Origin: Holdemania massiliensis
Lineage (GTDB): Bacteria; Bacillota_I; Bacilli_A; Erysipelotrichales; Erysipelotrichaceae
Assembly: GCF_022440805.1 (NCBI RefSeq)
Contig: NZ_JAKNTK010000001.1
Span: forward strand, 496,001-560,000
Direction of reading: 5' to 3'
Length of the DNA stretch: 64,000 nucleotides
Of the stretch, positions 1-7,187 are shown in pieces. The first letter of the stretch is position 1, and each line of letters begins with the position of its first letter. Position numbers and translations under genes: made by a program. The notes under the pieces are model-generated. The model had not been told where the DNA came from and did not search any database. It saw nothing but the letters and a program-made list of their open reading frames with translations.

Positions 1-1
1 T

Positions 2-670
2 AGAGGATATGGCTATTTCGTTACCCATGGTAAAATTGGAAAAATTAATCTGACAAAAAAAGAAACATTCGAACTGTTTGAATGGGAAGGGATAGAAAAT
101 ATCGGGAATTTATTTGCGATTGAAGATGACTTGTACTTCTCCGCCGATCTTGCCAACATTGACTCTCAGACTTATTATGGAGCATTACTTAGTTATAACT
201 TAAATACAGATAAAATCTCAGTTATTTCGGAAAACGTGGGGAGCAATGTCAATCCAATCGGAGACCATAGATTTGCTTTCGCGAGGAATGGAAAAACATA
301 TATTTTAGATTCTGAAACTGGAAATACAGAATATCTGTCTGAAGATGCTGGTCAAGTCTTTTTTACTAATGATTATTTATTTGTCTATAATGGTATCAGC
401 AGCCAAGGAAACACTGAAGAAAGTTTGCACTTAAGTGTATATAATAAAGAAACATTGGAGCTTCTTGCAGAAACGACATTAATTCCAGGAACAAAAATTT
501 GTGCTTCCGCAGCGCATGGCAATAGCTTATATGTCTATTACAATGACCCAGAGGATTATTTCTCAACTGAAAGACTGTATGAAATCAGCTATGAACAAAA
601 AGAAATTGTCCAAAAGATATTCTGTGAGAAACATCCGAATGATAACAAAATTCAAGGCTATCGGTATTGA
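2..670 (+). CDS. Partial beta-propeller-like protein (5' end outside window)
   Basis: The reading frame is open from the first bases to a TAA at 668-670, so the gene begins upstream of the window; the TTG at 131 is internal. About 222 residues are visible. They alternate short hydrophobic/aromatic strands with acidic turns (patterns such as LYFSADL, TYILDSE, LYEISYEQ), as in DUF5050/WD-like propellers that read out as 'value display' repeats. Composition and style resemble the lipoprotein at 21900-23015, and both stretches are visibly richer in A/T than their neighbours. An extracytoplasmic lipoprotein is likely by analogy, but the N-terminus that would show a lipobox is missing. A terminator follows at 742. 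No function can be assigned. Confidence 0.65.
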   Translation, partial: RGYGYFVTHGKIGKINLTKKETFELFEWEGIENIGNLFAIEDDLYFSADLANIDSQTYYGALLSYNLNTDKISVISENVGSNVNPIGDHRFAFARNGKTYILDSETGNTEYLSEDAGQVFFTNDYLFVYNGISSQGNTEESLHLSVYNKETLELLAETTLIPGTKICASAAHGNSLYVYYNDPEDYFSTERLYEISYEQKEIVQKIFCEKHPNDNKIQGYRY

Positions 671-741
671 TGAAAAAAGAGAATGAAAAGAAGCCATCTG
701 CATTTCTGCTGATGACTTCTCTTGAATTCTTTGTCTTTTGC

Positions 742-768
742 GGTGGGAGTGATCCCGCCTTTTTGTTT
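742..768 (+). terminator. Rho-independent terminator of the partial gene
   Basis: Arms GGTGGGA (742-748) and TCCCGCC (753-759) pair with one G-T wobble around a GTGA loop and run into a T-rich tail (760-768). It separates the plus-strand partial gene from the convergent minus-strand DUF1846 gene. Confidence 0.8.
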
Positions 769-773
769 TATAT

Positions 774-2258
774 TTAGCGATGATACAGCTTTTTCTTCTG
801 ATAGACCGGTTCGCAGGTCAGATTCATTCCCAGCTTTTTGAATGTGGAAGAATCGACTTCTGAAAGCAGAACCGTTGAATGGACTTCACAATCCTTCAGT
901 TTTTTCAGCTGCTGCATCGCCAGATGGGAAACTGGATTGTTGGTGGCGGCGATCGCCAGCGCAATCAGAATTTCATCGGTGTGCAGCCGTGGATTGTGGT
1001 TGCCGAGGTGCTGGACCTTCAGCTTCTGAATCGGTTCGATAACGTTGGGTGAGATCAGCGGAATGTTGTCATTGATGCCGCCGATTTCCTTCAGCGCATT
1101 CAGCAGGGCAGCGCTGGAAGCTCCCAATAAATCGGAGGTTTTTCCGGTAATGATCCGGCCGTCGTTCAGTTCAATCGCAACCGCAGGCGCCTCGGTTGCC
1201 GCCGCTTTCTGCAACGCGGCAGTGACTACCTTGCGGTCTTCCTTCACAATTCCGGCTTGGTTCATAATCAGTTCGATCTTCTGAACGGATTCCTCCGTCG
1301 CCATATCCCGACGGTAATCACACAGTGCCTGGTAATAACGGCGCAGAATTTCATCTTCGCTGGCCCGGCGCGCCGCTTCATCATCGACGATGCAGTTGCC
1401 AACCATATTTACGCCCATATCCGTCGGTGACTTATATGGGGAAACTCCGGCAATCTTTTCAAATAAAGTATTCAAAACCGGAAACACCTCCACATCGCGA
1501 TTGTAGTTGATCGCCGTTTCGCCATAGGCTTCTAAATGGAACGGATCGATCATGTTGACATCATTCAGATCCGCAGTCGCCGCTTCATAAGCTAGGTTGA
1601 CTGGATGCTTCAGCGGCAGATTCCAGATCGGGAAGGTTTCAAATTTGGCATACCCCGCCTTGATGCCGCGCTTGTAATCATGATACAGCTGCGACAGACA
1701 GGTTGCCATCTTTCCGCTGCCTGGTCCCGGAGCGGTGATGACGATCAATTCACGGGTTGTTTCGATGTATTCGTTTTTGCCGTAACCCTCATCCGAAACA
1801 ATGTAGGACACATTGCTCGGATAACCAGGGATCGGATAATGCAGCACAACGTTGATTCCGAGGTTTTCCAGTTTCTTCTTAAACAGATCCGCGGTAATCT
1901 GCCCGGCATACTGGGCGATGACAACGCTGCCGACATACAAATCGATGCTGCGGAAAGCGTCGATCAGCCGCAGGACGTCCAGATCGTAAGTGATCCCCAA
2001 ATCGCTGCGGACTTTATTCTTTTCAATATCGGTTGCATTGATGACAATAACGATTTCTACGGAATCTTTCAGTTCCATCAACATTTTAATTTTGCTGTCA
2101 GGCTGAAACCCCGGGAGGACACGGGAGGCATGATAATCATCGAAGAGCTTGCCGCCGAACTCCAAGTAAAGCTTGTTGTCAAACTGCTGGATGCGTTCTT
2201 TGATTTTGGCAGACTGCATCTGCACATATTTTTCATTATCAAAAGCCAGTCTTTTCAT
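774..2258 (-). CDS. DUF1846 family protein
   Basis: The 494-residue product matches the DUF1846 family in length and layout: N-terminal MKRLAFDNEKY, a glycine-rich nucleotide-binding-like loop APGPGSGKMATCLSQ near residues 175-190, then the conserved NLPLKHPVNLAYEAATADLN segment, and a C-terminal domain rich in Ala/Leu helices. The family is widespread in Firmicutes and Actinobacteria, cytoplasmic, and of unproven function; the GPGSGK loop suggests nucleotide handling. The ATG at 2258 is preceded by a GAGGGG-type ribosome-binding site. The gene stands alone, convergent with the upstream partial gene. Confidence 0.85.
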   Translation of the reverse strand: MKRLAFDNEKYVQMQSAKIKERIQQFDNKLYLEFGGKLFDDYHASRVLPGFQPDSKIKMLMELKDSVEIVIVINATDIEKNKVRSDLGITYDLDVLRLIDAFRSIDLYVGSVVIAQYAGQITADLFKKKLENLGINVVLHYPIPGYPSNVSYIVSDEGYGKNEYIETTRELIVITAPGPGSGKMATCLSQLYHDYKRGIKAGYAKFETFPIWNLPLKHPVNLAYEAATADLNDVNMIDPFHLEAYGETAINYNRDVEVFPVLNTLFEKIAGVSPYKSPTDMGVNMVGNCIVDDEAARRASEDEILRRYYQALCDYRRDMATEESVQKIELIMNQAGIVKEDRKVVTAALQKAAATEAPAVAIELNDGRIITGKTSDLLGASSAALLNALKEIGGINDNIPLISPNVIEPIQKLKVQHLGNHNPRLHTDEILIALAIAATNNPVSHLAMQQLKKLKDCEVHSTVLLSEVDSSTFKKLGMNLTCEPVYQKKKLYHR

Positions 2259-2390
2259 AGTCTATACCCCTCAAAAACTCAATTACATATTATATCAGAA
2301 AGCCCCCGGGAATACTATTAATTAAATGGTAAAATAAGCGGAACCTGTGAATTTCAAAAGCTGCAGGTCAGAGGAGATTGGCTTGAGCAA

Positions 2391-2415
2391 AAAGAAAAAA
2401 CCCTTGCGGGTTTTT
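2391..2415 (-). terminator. Terminator of the cold-shock gene
   Basis: On the minus strand AAAAACCC-GCAA-GGGTTTTTT forms a compact stem followed by more T residues, just after the cspA stop at 2419. The A/T-rich arms also allow function on the plus strand. Confidence 0.8.
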
Positions 2416-2418
2416 GTT

Positions 2419-2628
2419 TTAGAGAACGGTTACGTTAACTGCGCGGGACTTATTGCTGCGCGCATCGTTTTCAACTTCGAAGGAAACCTTCTGTCCTTCT
2501 TCTAATGACTTGTAGCCATTACCGTTGATGCCTGAGAAATGAACGAAGATATCGCCCTGTCCCTGATCATCCGTAATGAATCCGTAGCCTTTGTCACCGT
2601 TGAACCATTTTACTTTTCCTGTACTCAT
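2419..2628 (-). CDS. cspA: Cold-shock domain protein
   Basis: The 69-residue product is a single cold-shock domain (OB fold) with both RNA-binding motifs: RNP1 KGYGFITD and RNP2 DIFVHFS, plus the N-terminal GKVKWFN strand. Such proteins bind single-stranded RNA/DNA and act as RNA chaperones. The start at 2628 is chosen because AAAGGAGG lies 6-12 bases upstream; a longer in-frame ORF reaching 2667 would place the domain behind 13 atypical residues and hide that ribosome-binding site. The gene is monocistronic with its own promoter (2765-2792), a leader of about 130 nt and a terminator at 2391. Confidence 0.95.
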   Translation of the reverse strand: MSTGKVKWFNGDKGYGFITDDQGQGDIFVHFSGINGNGYKSLEEGQKVSFEVENDARSNKSRAVNVTVL

Positions 2629-2677
2629 TTTAAGTACCTCCTTTAGTGGAAATAAGAAGCTACTCAAGGTATAAAAA

Positions 2678-2736
2678 ATCGCATAACTTTAGGGATTTTT
2701 GTACATTGAGTGATAATTACAATCCCGATATGCGAT
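2678..2736 (-). promoter_or_regulatory. Structured 5' leader of the cold-shock gene
   Basis: Outer arms ATCGCATA (2678-2685) and TATGCGAT (2729-2736) are perfect inverted repeats, with a second nested pair GGGATT (2692-2697) / AATCCC (2721-2726). The whole element lies in the leader between the predicted start of transcription and the start codon, as in cspA-type mRNAs whose leaders change fold with temperature. Thermosensing here is inference. Confidence 0.6.
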
Positions 2737-2764
2737 CATAGCTATTGCTTAATATTACTTCTTC

Positions 2765-2792
2765 AGTATAACAGGTTTCCGGTGGATGTCAA
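2765..2792 (-). promoter_or_regulatory. Sigma-A-type promoter of the cold-shock gene
   Basis: On the minus strand TTGACA (2787-2792) and TATACT (2765-2770) are separated by 16 bases. This is the closest match to a housekeeping promoter in this part of the window and gives a leader of about 130 nt. Confidence 0.75.
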
Positions 2793-2855
2793 ACAATTTA
2801 AAAATTATTTTTCATGTCGAAGTTTTTTGATTTAGACGTTTTTATAAAAGTGAAG

Positions 2856-3689
2856 TCAGATTAATCCCAACAGCTCATGCAGAGCCCAGGCAATCCCGTC
2901 TTCATCATTGCTGCGTGTCTGACAGCGAATCTGGCGGCGCAGCTCAGGGTCGGCATTGCCCATAACGATACCATGAGGAAAGCCTGTCAGCATTTCCAGA
3001 TCGTTCCAATCATCGCCGAAGACGGCGATTTCATCAGGCTGCAGACCAAGCTGATGACGCAGATGATCAATGCTTTGATATTTGCTGGTACGGGAGTTTG
3101 AGATCTGCAGCACTTTGCCTTGATCTGTCAGATAAACATTGGCCTGATCCTGACAAATCTGACGGCAGGATTCAACTAGGGAAAGGGGCAGCGGCATGAC
3201 TGAATCGACAAGATTTTCAAAATAGATCAGGATTTTAACGGTTTGACAGAAAGCCGAAGTTTCCAGCGGGACAACGGACTGCGGGGCGATTCCCCACTGC
3301 CCATAAGCCGCCGCGGCTAAGGGTTGGTTAAAGGCGTGACGTTCTTCCTGCAGCTGCAGGGCAAGGTGCAAAGCAGGGATTGGATTGATCGTCTGCACGC
3401 AGCGAGTTACAAGCGGAGCGGGAAGAAAGGTGTAATGTGTTTGTCCATGCAGCTTCTCACAGGCTCCATTACAATAGATTCCTCCGTCAAACAGACGAAA
3501 CTCCGCTTCTGTCCAGCCTAGCATCTTGTCCAACAGGGGAGCGCGGGCTGTGGCAAGAAACAACCCGATGCCCTGCTTCTGACATTGCTGCAGCGCCGTT
3601 CGGGTTGAATCGGCCAACGTTTTTCGGGATGTCAGCAAGGTTCCGTCCAGATCAAAAAATAAGGCGCGGATCATCAACGGGTTCGTCAT
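2856..3689 (-). CDS. HAD superfamily hydrolase, Cof type
   Basis: The 277-residue product has HAD motif I as FFDLDGTLL (nucleophile Asp13), a Cof-type C2 cap in the middle, and motif III/IV as a Lys followed by GDDWNDLEML near residues 222-231. Cof-type members dephosphorylate small phosphorylated metabolites (sugar phosphates, FMN, PLP); the substrate cannot be read from sequence. Its start codon overlaps the stop of the upstream DUF885 gene (4-nt overlap), so the two are translationally coupled. A second possible start is Met6, immediately before the IRALFFDLDGT strand. Confidence 0.9.
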   Translation of the reverse strand: MTNPLMIRALFFDLDGTLLTSRKTLADSTRTALQQCQKQGIGLFLATARAPLLDKMLGWTEAEFRLFDGGIYCNGACEKLHGQTHYTFLPAPLVTRCVQTINPIPALHLALQLQEERHAFNQPLAAAAYGQWGIAPQSVVPLETSAFCQTVKILIYFENLVDSVMPLPLSLVESCRQICQDQANVYLTDQGKVLQISNSRTSKYQSIDHLRHQLGLQPDEIAVFGDDWNDLEMLTGFPHGIVMGNADPELRRQIRCQTRSNDEDGIAWALHELLGLI

Positions 3690-5305
3690 GCAAAACGATA
3701 TAAGCTAGGATAATCGTGCAGAATTGACCAGCGGGCTTCGTCACTGCAGCTTAACAACAGGCGCAGGCTTTCCATGCTGATCTGTCCGGCCGCAAACAAC
3801 CGCCGGGTCATTTCATCCGTCGGCAGCTGCAGGTCCTTTTCCAGCTGTTCGATCTTTTTTAAGCCGTAGCAGTAACAGGTGAAATAGCCGAACATGTCTT
3901 CCTGGGCCAAAACCTGACCGCGTGCTGTTTTGATGTCGAAGCCCAGTTCTTTTTGATACAGCTGCACCGCTTCGCTGATCGGGCGATTTTCCCACCGCAG
4001 CATCAAATCAGCCTGAATCCGCACGGAAGTATGATGCCGTCGGTAAGCGGTAAACAACGGGAAGTAGGGGTCCTCCGCAAAGATCGTTTCGTATACATGT
4101 TCGCTGCGGTGTGCTGTACCCTCGATTAATGGATCCGCTTTGGGGCCGCGGCGCATTGTTTCCGGCAGCGGATCGCTGTTGACGCGCAGAAACTGGATAT
4201 GATGGCCAAAGTAGGCTTCGTGAATGGTGTTGACTTTGATCCAGCCGTCGCTAACAGCTGGATAGTTGGTTTCATTGAGAAACATCCGGCCATGCAGCGG
4301 CCGTTCATACGGGCAGCCGTCCATGTAGCCGCCCCACGGGAAAGAATCCCGCAGCTCTTCCGGAACACCGGTCAAATCGCACAGCTCGTCAATCGGATGC
4401 CAGAGCGTCTGCCGGCTGACAGCCTTGACGCGGGCTAAATATTCATGCCCGCGCCGGAACATTTCCTCGGCACTTTCACAAGCTCCGGCTTTGTCATCCA
4501 GCAAGGCGCGGACTTCCGCCATCGTGGTGATTGGGGTATCGCTCAGGCGATTGGCAATCGCAAAGACGTTGGCACGGGTCGCTTCAATTTCATCCTGATA
4601 CCAAGAAAGCAAGTCGTCCAGATCCACGCCCAGCTTCATCGCCAGCGTGCAGCGGTAAACTTCCGGATCGGTATTCAGCCGCTGATCATCGGATCTGATC
4701 TTCTGATTTTCTGTAATGCCATCCGCGCGCAGCCGTTCAATCCAAAGCGCCAAGGCTTCTACGCCTTCGCTTAAGGCCTGTCGGGTCCGTGCTTCCTGCT
4801 CGTCCAAAAACGGAATGATCTGTTCTGCCTGATGCTTCAGCGCCTGACTGCGGGCAAGCACAAGCGGCAGATCAGTTTCATCCAAGTCGGAAAACCGCGC
4901 TTCCAAAGCGTGCAGACAGGCGGGCAGTGCCGTCCACTGCTCAGCCAAAATCGTCATCCGCAGACTGCGGCGGCGCTGATCTGAAGACCAGAGCTGTTTT
5001 AAAGAATGCAGTATTTCACCGAGCTGAACCTGCGGATGAGCCCAGAAATCATCCGCTTCCCAGCTCAGAAAATCCAGACAGTCATGAAAATGATGAATGA
5101 AAAAATGTGAAACTTCATCCTGATCACTCAGCTGATCAACCCGAACGGAAAGCTGTTCTAAAGTTTCCAGCAGGGCTTTGCGATGTTCTTCATCGGGGAT
5201 CCAGAGTGAACGTTGGTAAATCTGACGGCTGTGCAGTCGATCGCCGGCCAGCGCTAAATCGCGGTCCAGCTGACGGATGATCATGATTTCCTGCGGTGAA
5301 TGCAT
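3686..5305 (-). CDS. DUF885 family metallopeptidase-like protein
   Basis: A 539-residue, mostly helical protein. It has the DUF885 hallmark HEAYFGHH (His362 onward in this numbering; most family members read HEAYPGHH) and, further on, an EGTAHRSEHVYE segment at the place of the second metal-ligand region. DUF885 proteins are predicted zinc peptidases of the gluzincin style, usually without experimentally known substrates. The start at 5305 is chosen because of the AGGAGG just upstream; the frame is open to 5368 but those codons lack a ribosome-binding site. No signal peptide is visible, so it is probably cytoplasmic. It forms a two-gene operon with the HAD phosphatase. Confidence 0.85.
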   Translation of the reverse strand: MHSPQEIMIIRQLDRDLALAGDRLHSRQIYQRSLWIPDEEHRKALLETLEQLSVRVDQLSDQDEVSHFFIHHFHDCLDFLSWEADDFWAHPQVQLGEILHSLKQLWSSDQRRRSLRMTILAEQWTALPACLHALEARFSDLDETDLPLVLARSQALKHQAEQIIPFLDEQEARTRQALSEGVEALALWIERLRADGITENQKIRSDDQRLNTDPEVYRCTLAMKLGVDLDDLLSWYQDEIEATRANVFAIANRLSDTPITTMAEVRALLDDKAGACESAEEMFRRGHEYLARVKAVSRQTLWHPIDELCDLTGVPEELRDSFPWGGYMDGCPYERPLHGRMFLNETNYPAVSDGWIKVNTIHEAYFGHHIQFLRVNSDPLPETMRRGPKADPLIEGTAHRSEHVYETIFAEDPYFPLFTAYRRHHTSVRIQADLMLRWENRPISEAVQLYQKELGFDIKTARGQVLAQEDMFGYFTCYCYGLKKIEQLEKDLQLPTDEMTRRLFAAGQISMESLRLLLSCSDEARWSILHDYPSLYRFA

Positions 5306-5466
5306 AATGATTCCTCCTGTTGATTTGGCTATAACTATAATGAAATTCTTGTCTGTTGGCAAGAACATTCAGCAATAAAACAAGGGATGGTATTCAATTC
5401 GGGGGACTTTGCTTAAAGCAAAGCCGCAGAACTGGTTTCTGGAAAACCATTCAAGACTTTTGGATG

Positions 5467-5508
5467 AAAAAAAAGAACTGTCGCGAAGCAAAGCCCTGAC
5501 AGTTCTTT
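5467..5508 (-). terminator. Terminator downstream of the 94-aa gene
   Basis: AAAGAACTGTC (5472-5482) and GACAGTTCTTT (5498-5508) are perfect 11-bp arms; on the minus strand the stem is followed by a run of eight T. Further minor hairpins (CTTTGCTT/AAGCAAAG near 5409-5425) lie between it and the DUF885 gene. Confidence 0.9.
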
Positions 5509-5513
5509 CTGTT

Positions 5514-5798
5514 TTACGATAAATTTGCCGGTGATGAGGAGTTCTCAGTCCCGTTCGATTCCAACTCTTCCAGTTGTTCTTCCAGCCCGAAAGTAATGTC
5601 TTCCAGGGATGCAACTAAACCTTTCATCTGCTCGATGTTCTTTTTTAGTGTCTTGCAGGCCAATTCCAATGAAGCGGTAGCGTTTGGATCTGTTCCCTGA
5701 GCTCCTTTGCAAATGACGTTAAGGACGGAATCATCCAGGTTGTCTACGATCGAAGCGAGATCCCAAGCGATGTCGTAAATTTCTGAACTTTTATTCAT
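5514..5798 (-). CDS. Small acidic helical protein, unknown function
   Basis: The 94-residue product (starting MNKSSEIYDIAWDLASIVDN) is predicted to be almost entirely helical: an N-terminal region with DDSVLNVICKGAQGTDPNA, then a long amphipathic helix (CKTLKKNIEQMKGLVASLEDI) ending in Glu-rich FGLEEQLEELESNG. No Cys or catalytic motif stands out and I do not recognise the family. The start at 5798 follows a good CGGAGGAATAGT site; the frame is open further upstream without such a signal. A 12-bp perfect inverted repeat lies in its leader (5853-5883) and a strong terminator follows, so it looks like a real, independently regulated gene. Confidence 0.65.
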   Translation of the reverse strand: MNKSSEIYDIAWDLASIVDNLDDSVLNVICKGAQGTDPNATASLELACKTLKKNIEQMKGLVASLEDITFGLEEQLEELESNGTENSSSPANLS

Positions 5799-5852
5799 AC
5801 TATTCCTCCGGTTGGAATTATATCCAACAATTTCTTCTGTGACAATCATTTT

Positions 5853-5883
5853 TTCAGTGAAAATAAGTAAAATTTTCACTGAA
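5853..5883. repeat. 12-bp perfect inverted repeat upstream of the 94-aa gene
   Basis: TTCAGTGAAAAT (5853-5864) and ATTTTCACTGAA (5872-5883) are exact reverse complements with a 7-base spacer. The element sits about 55 bp in front of the minus-strand start at 5798. TATAAT-like sequences lie further upstream on the minus strand. It may be an operator or a leader hairpin. Nothing else is recognised in the 370-bp gap up to 6166 apart from the terminator at 6103. Confidence 0.6.
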
Positions 5884-6102
5884 TCGGGTGATAACACTGA
5901 CTTTACAGGTCTTGGATAGAAATATTATAACCAAAAAGACAGCTGTCAGCACCTCAATAACACTATTATACACAAAAATGTTAAAAATTCTTAATAATTT
6001 AACCGAAAATGGGTAAAAAATGGTTATTTTTTTTCTATTAGGAAATTGCATCAAAATGGGTGATAGGTTCAAATGAGTTAAATAACTCAAACGAATCTTA
6101 TG

Positions 6103-6128
6103 AAAAAGAAAAACGACCTAAAAGGTCG
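6103..6128 (-). terminator. Terminator downstream of the IS91-like remnant
   Basis: CGACCT (6114-6119) / AGGTCG (6123-6128) hairpin; on the minus strand it is followed by TTTTTCTTTTTC. It would end transcripts of the 70-aa ORF and the truncated transposase. Confidence 0.7.
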
Positions 6129-6166
6129 CAACGAAAAGAGAAATGGGATAGGAGTGGAAGGATAGA

Positions 6167-6379
6167 CTATTCTCGAGCGAATGGGTCTAAGACATCGACA
6201 GGGATCATAACAGAATCCCATTGGATACAGTAGGCGCGGAAACATGGAATACCCCGATAAGAAATAAGATCACAAGCTTCTTCAGCGATATCGATTTCCA
6301 TCGGATCCAGAAAACCACATTTAGTACACTTGAAGGGGATCGAGTTCACGGTGCCAGTCATAGAGTTCCCAGATTTCAT
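6167..6379 (-). CDS. Small ORF overlapping the IS91-like transposase 3' end
   Basis: Encodes 70 residues beginning MKSGNSMTGTVNSIPFKCTKCGF, with a CTKCGF zinc-knuckle-like pair and a further Cys-containing segment (RGIPCFRAYCIQWDS). A strong GGAGGTGAAAATCA precedes its ATG, inside the 3' end of the transposase frame (59-nt overlap, different frame). This argues for a real small gene of the element rather than a frameshifted tail. Function unknown; a nucleic-acid-binding accessory protein is possible. Confidence 0.5.
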   Translation of the reverse strand: MKSGNSMTGTVNSIPFKCTKCGFLDPMEIDIAEEACDLISYRGIPCFRAYCIQWDSVMIPVDVLDPFARE

Positions 6380-7022
6380 TGATTTTCACCTCCAATCCAG
6401 CCAGGAAAAAGGATTCAACCAATTCCATGATGTGTCCGCAGGAACAAAGGAAGGGATCAATGCCTGTGGACTCCTTACGAAATTCTCGATAAGAAGAAAG
6501 CTTCTTACGAATCCAAGCTCGAGGCTTACGTAACATTTTTTGAATACAGCGATAAAGTTTCTTTTTTCGAGAAGTATAGGCGCCTAAGTAACGAACCATT
6601 TTGAAATGATCATCAGGAATATGAAGAATGAGCTTTTTCATGAAAACGAGAGTGGAATCAAACACATCTACACGTTCGTGGGTTTGATGGTCGATATAGT
6701 GCCACCAGACAAAGTCAAGGTCAACATCATAGTCTTCAATCCGACTTTGAGCCATGACAGGACGACCAACATAACGAATAATATAATCCACACAATCTTG
6801 AGTGGATTTGTGAGTAGAAGGTGGAGAGTAAACATAGAAGCCATCGGGATAATCTCGATAACATTGCTTTTTTACGATATTAAAATCTGGAGAATTCAAT
6901 TTGGCTTCCATGCGGTCAAGCAACTGCTTTTGAAAAGAAAAACGCAGAGAATCGTAGTGGATATGTTTTAAAGGTTGAAACGAACCGCGTTTGTAAACAA
7001 GGGAAAAGAGATCTGAATTCAA
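6321..7022 (-). pseudogene. 5'-truncated IS91-like (Y2) transposase
   Basis: The 233 residues match the C-terminal part of the Y2_Tnp family (IS91/IS801/IS1294 type): DYIIRYVGRPVMAQSRI, then a strand-rich segment ending HIPDDHFKMVRYLGAY, the usual conserved block near the end of these proteins. The N-terminal half with the Cys-rich zinc domain and HUH metal site is absent. The frame is closed by TAA directly before a TTG at 7022, and only about 165 bp separate it from the divergent TnpB-related gene, so the front half has been deleted. It cannot encode an active rolling-circle transposase. Confidence 0.75.
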
Positions 7023-7187
7023 TTAAACTGTTCGATCATTTCTTTTTCCCAAGAGCCATATAGAGAAGAATGAAAAGGATGAAACAAACTCAAACGCGTT
7101 GTATAGCTTTGAGGAATGTTGTATAATAACTCAGAAGAAGTAGTAATTCCATTTTCTGATTTTCTATGAAAGTGAGGTTCTCTTTCC

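Noticed and set aside
1605..2321. 238-codon plus-strand frame opposite the DUF1846 gene
   Set aside because: Antisense shadow of a well-supported gene.
5854..6090. 78-codon minus-strand frame upstream of the 94-aa gene
   Set aside because: Covers the leader, the 12-bp inverted repeat and several TATAAT-like sites, lacks a ribosome-binding site and looks like non-coding AT-rich DNA.
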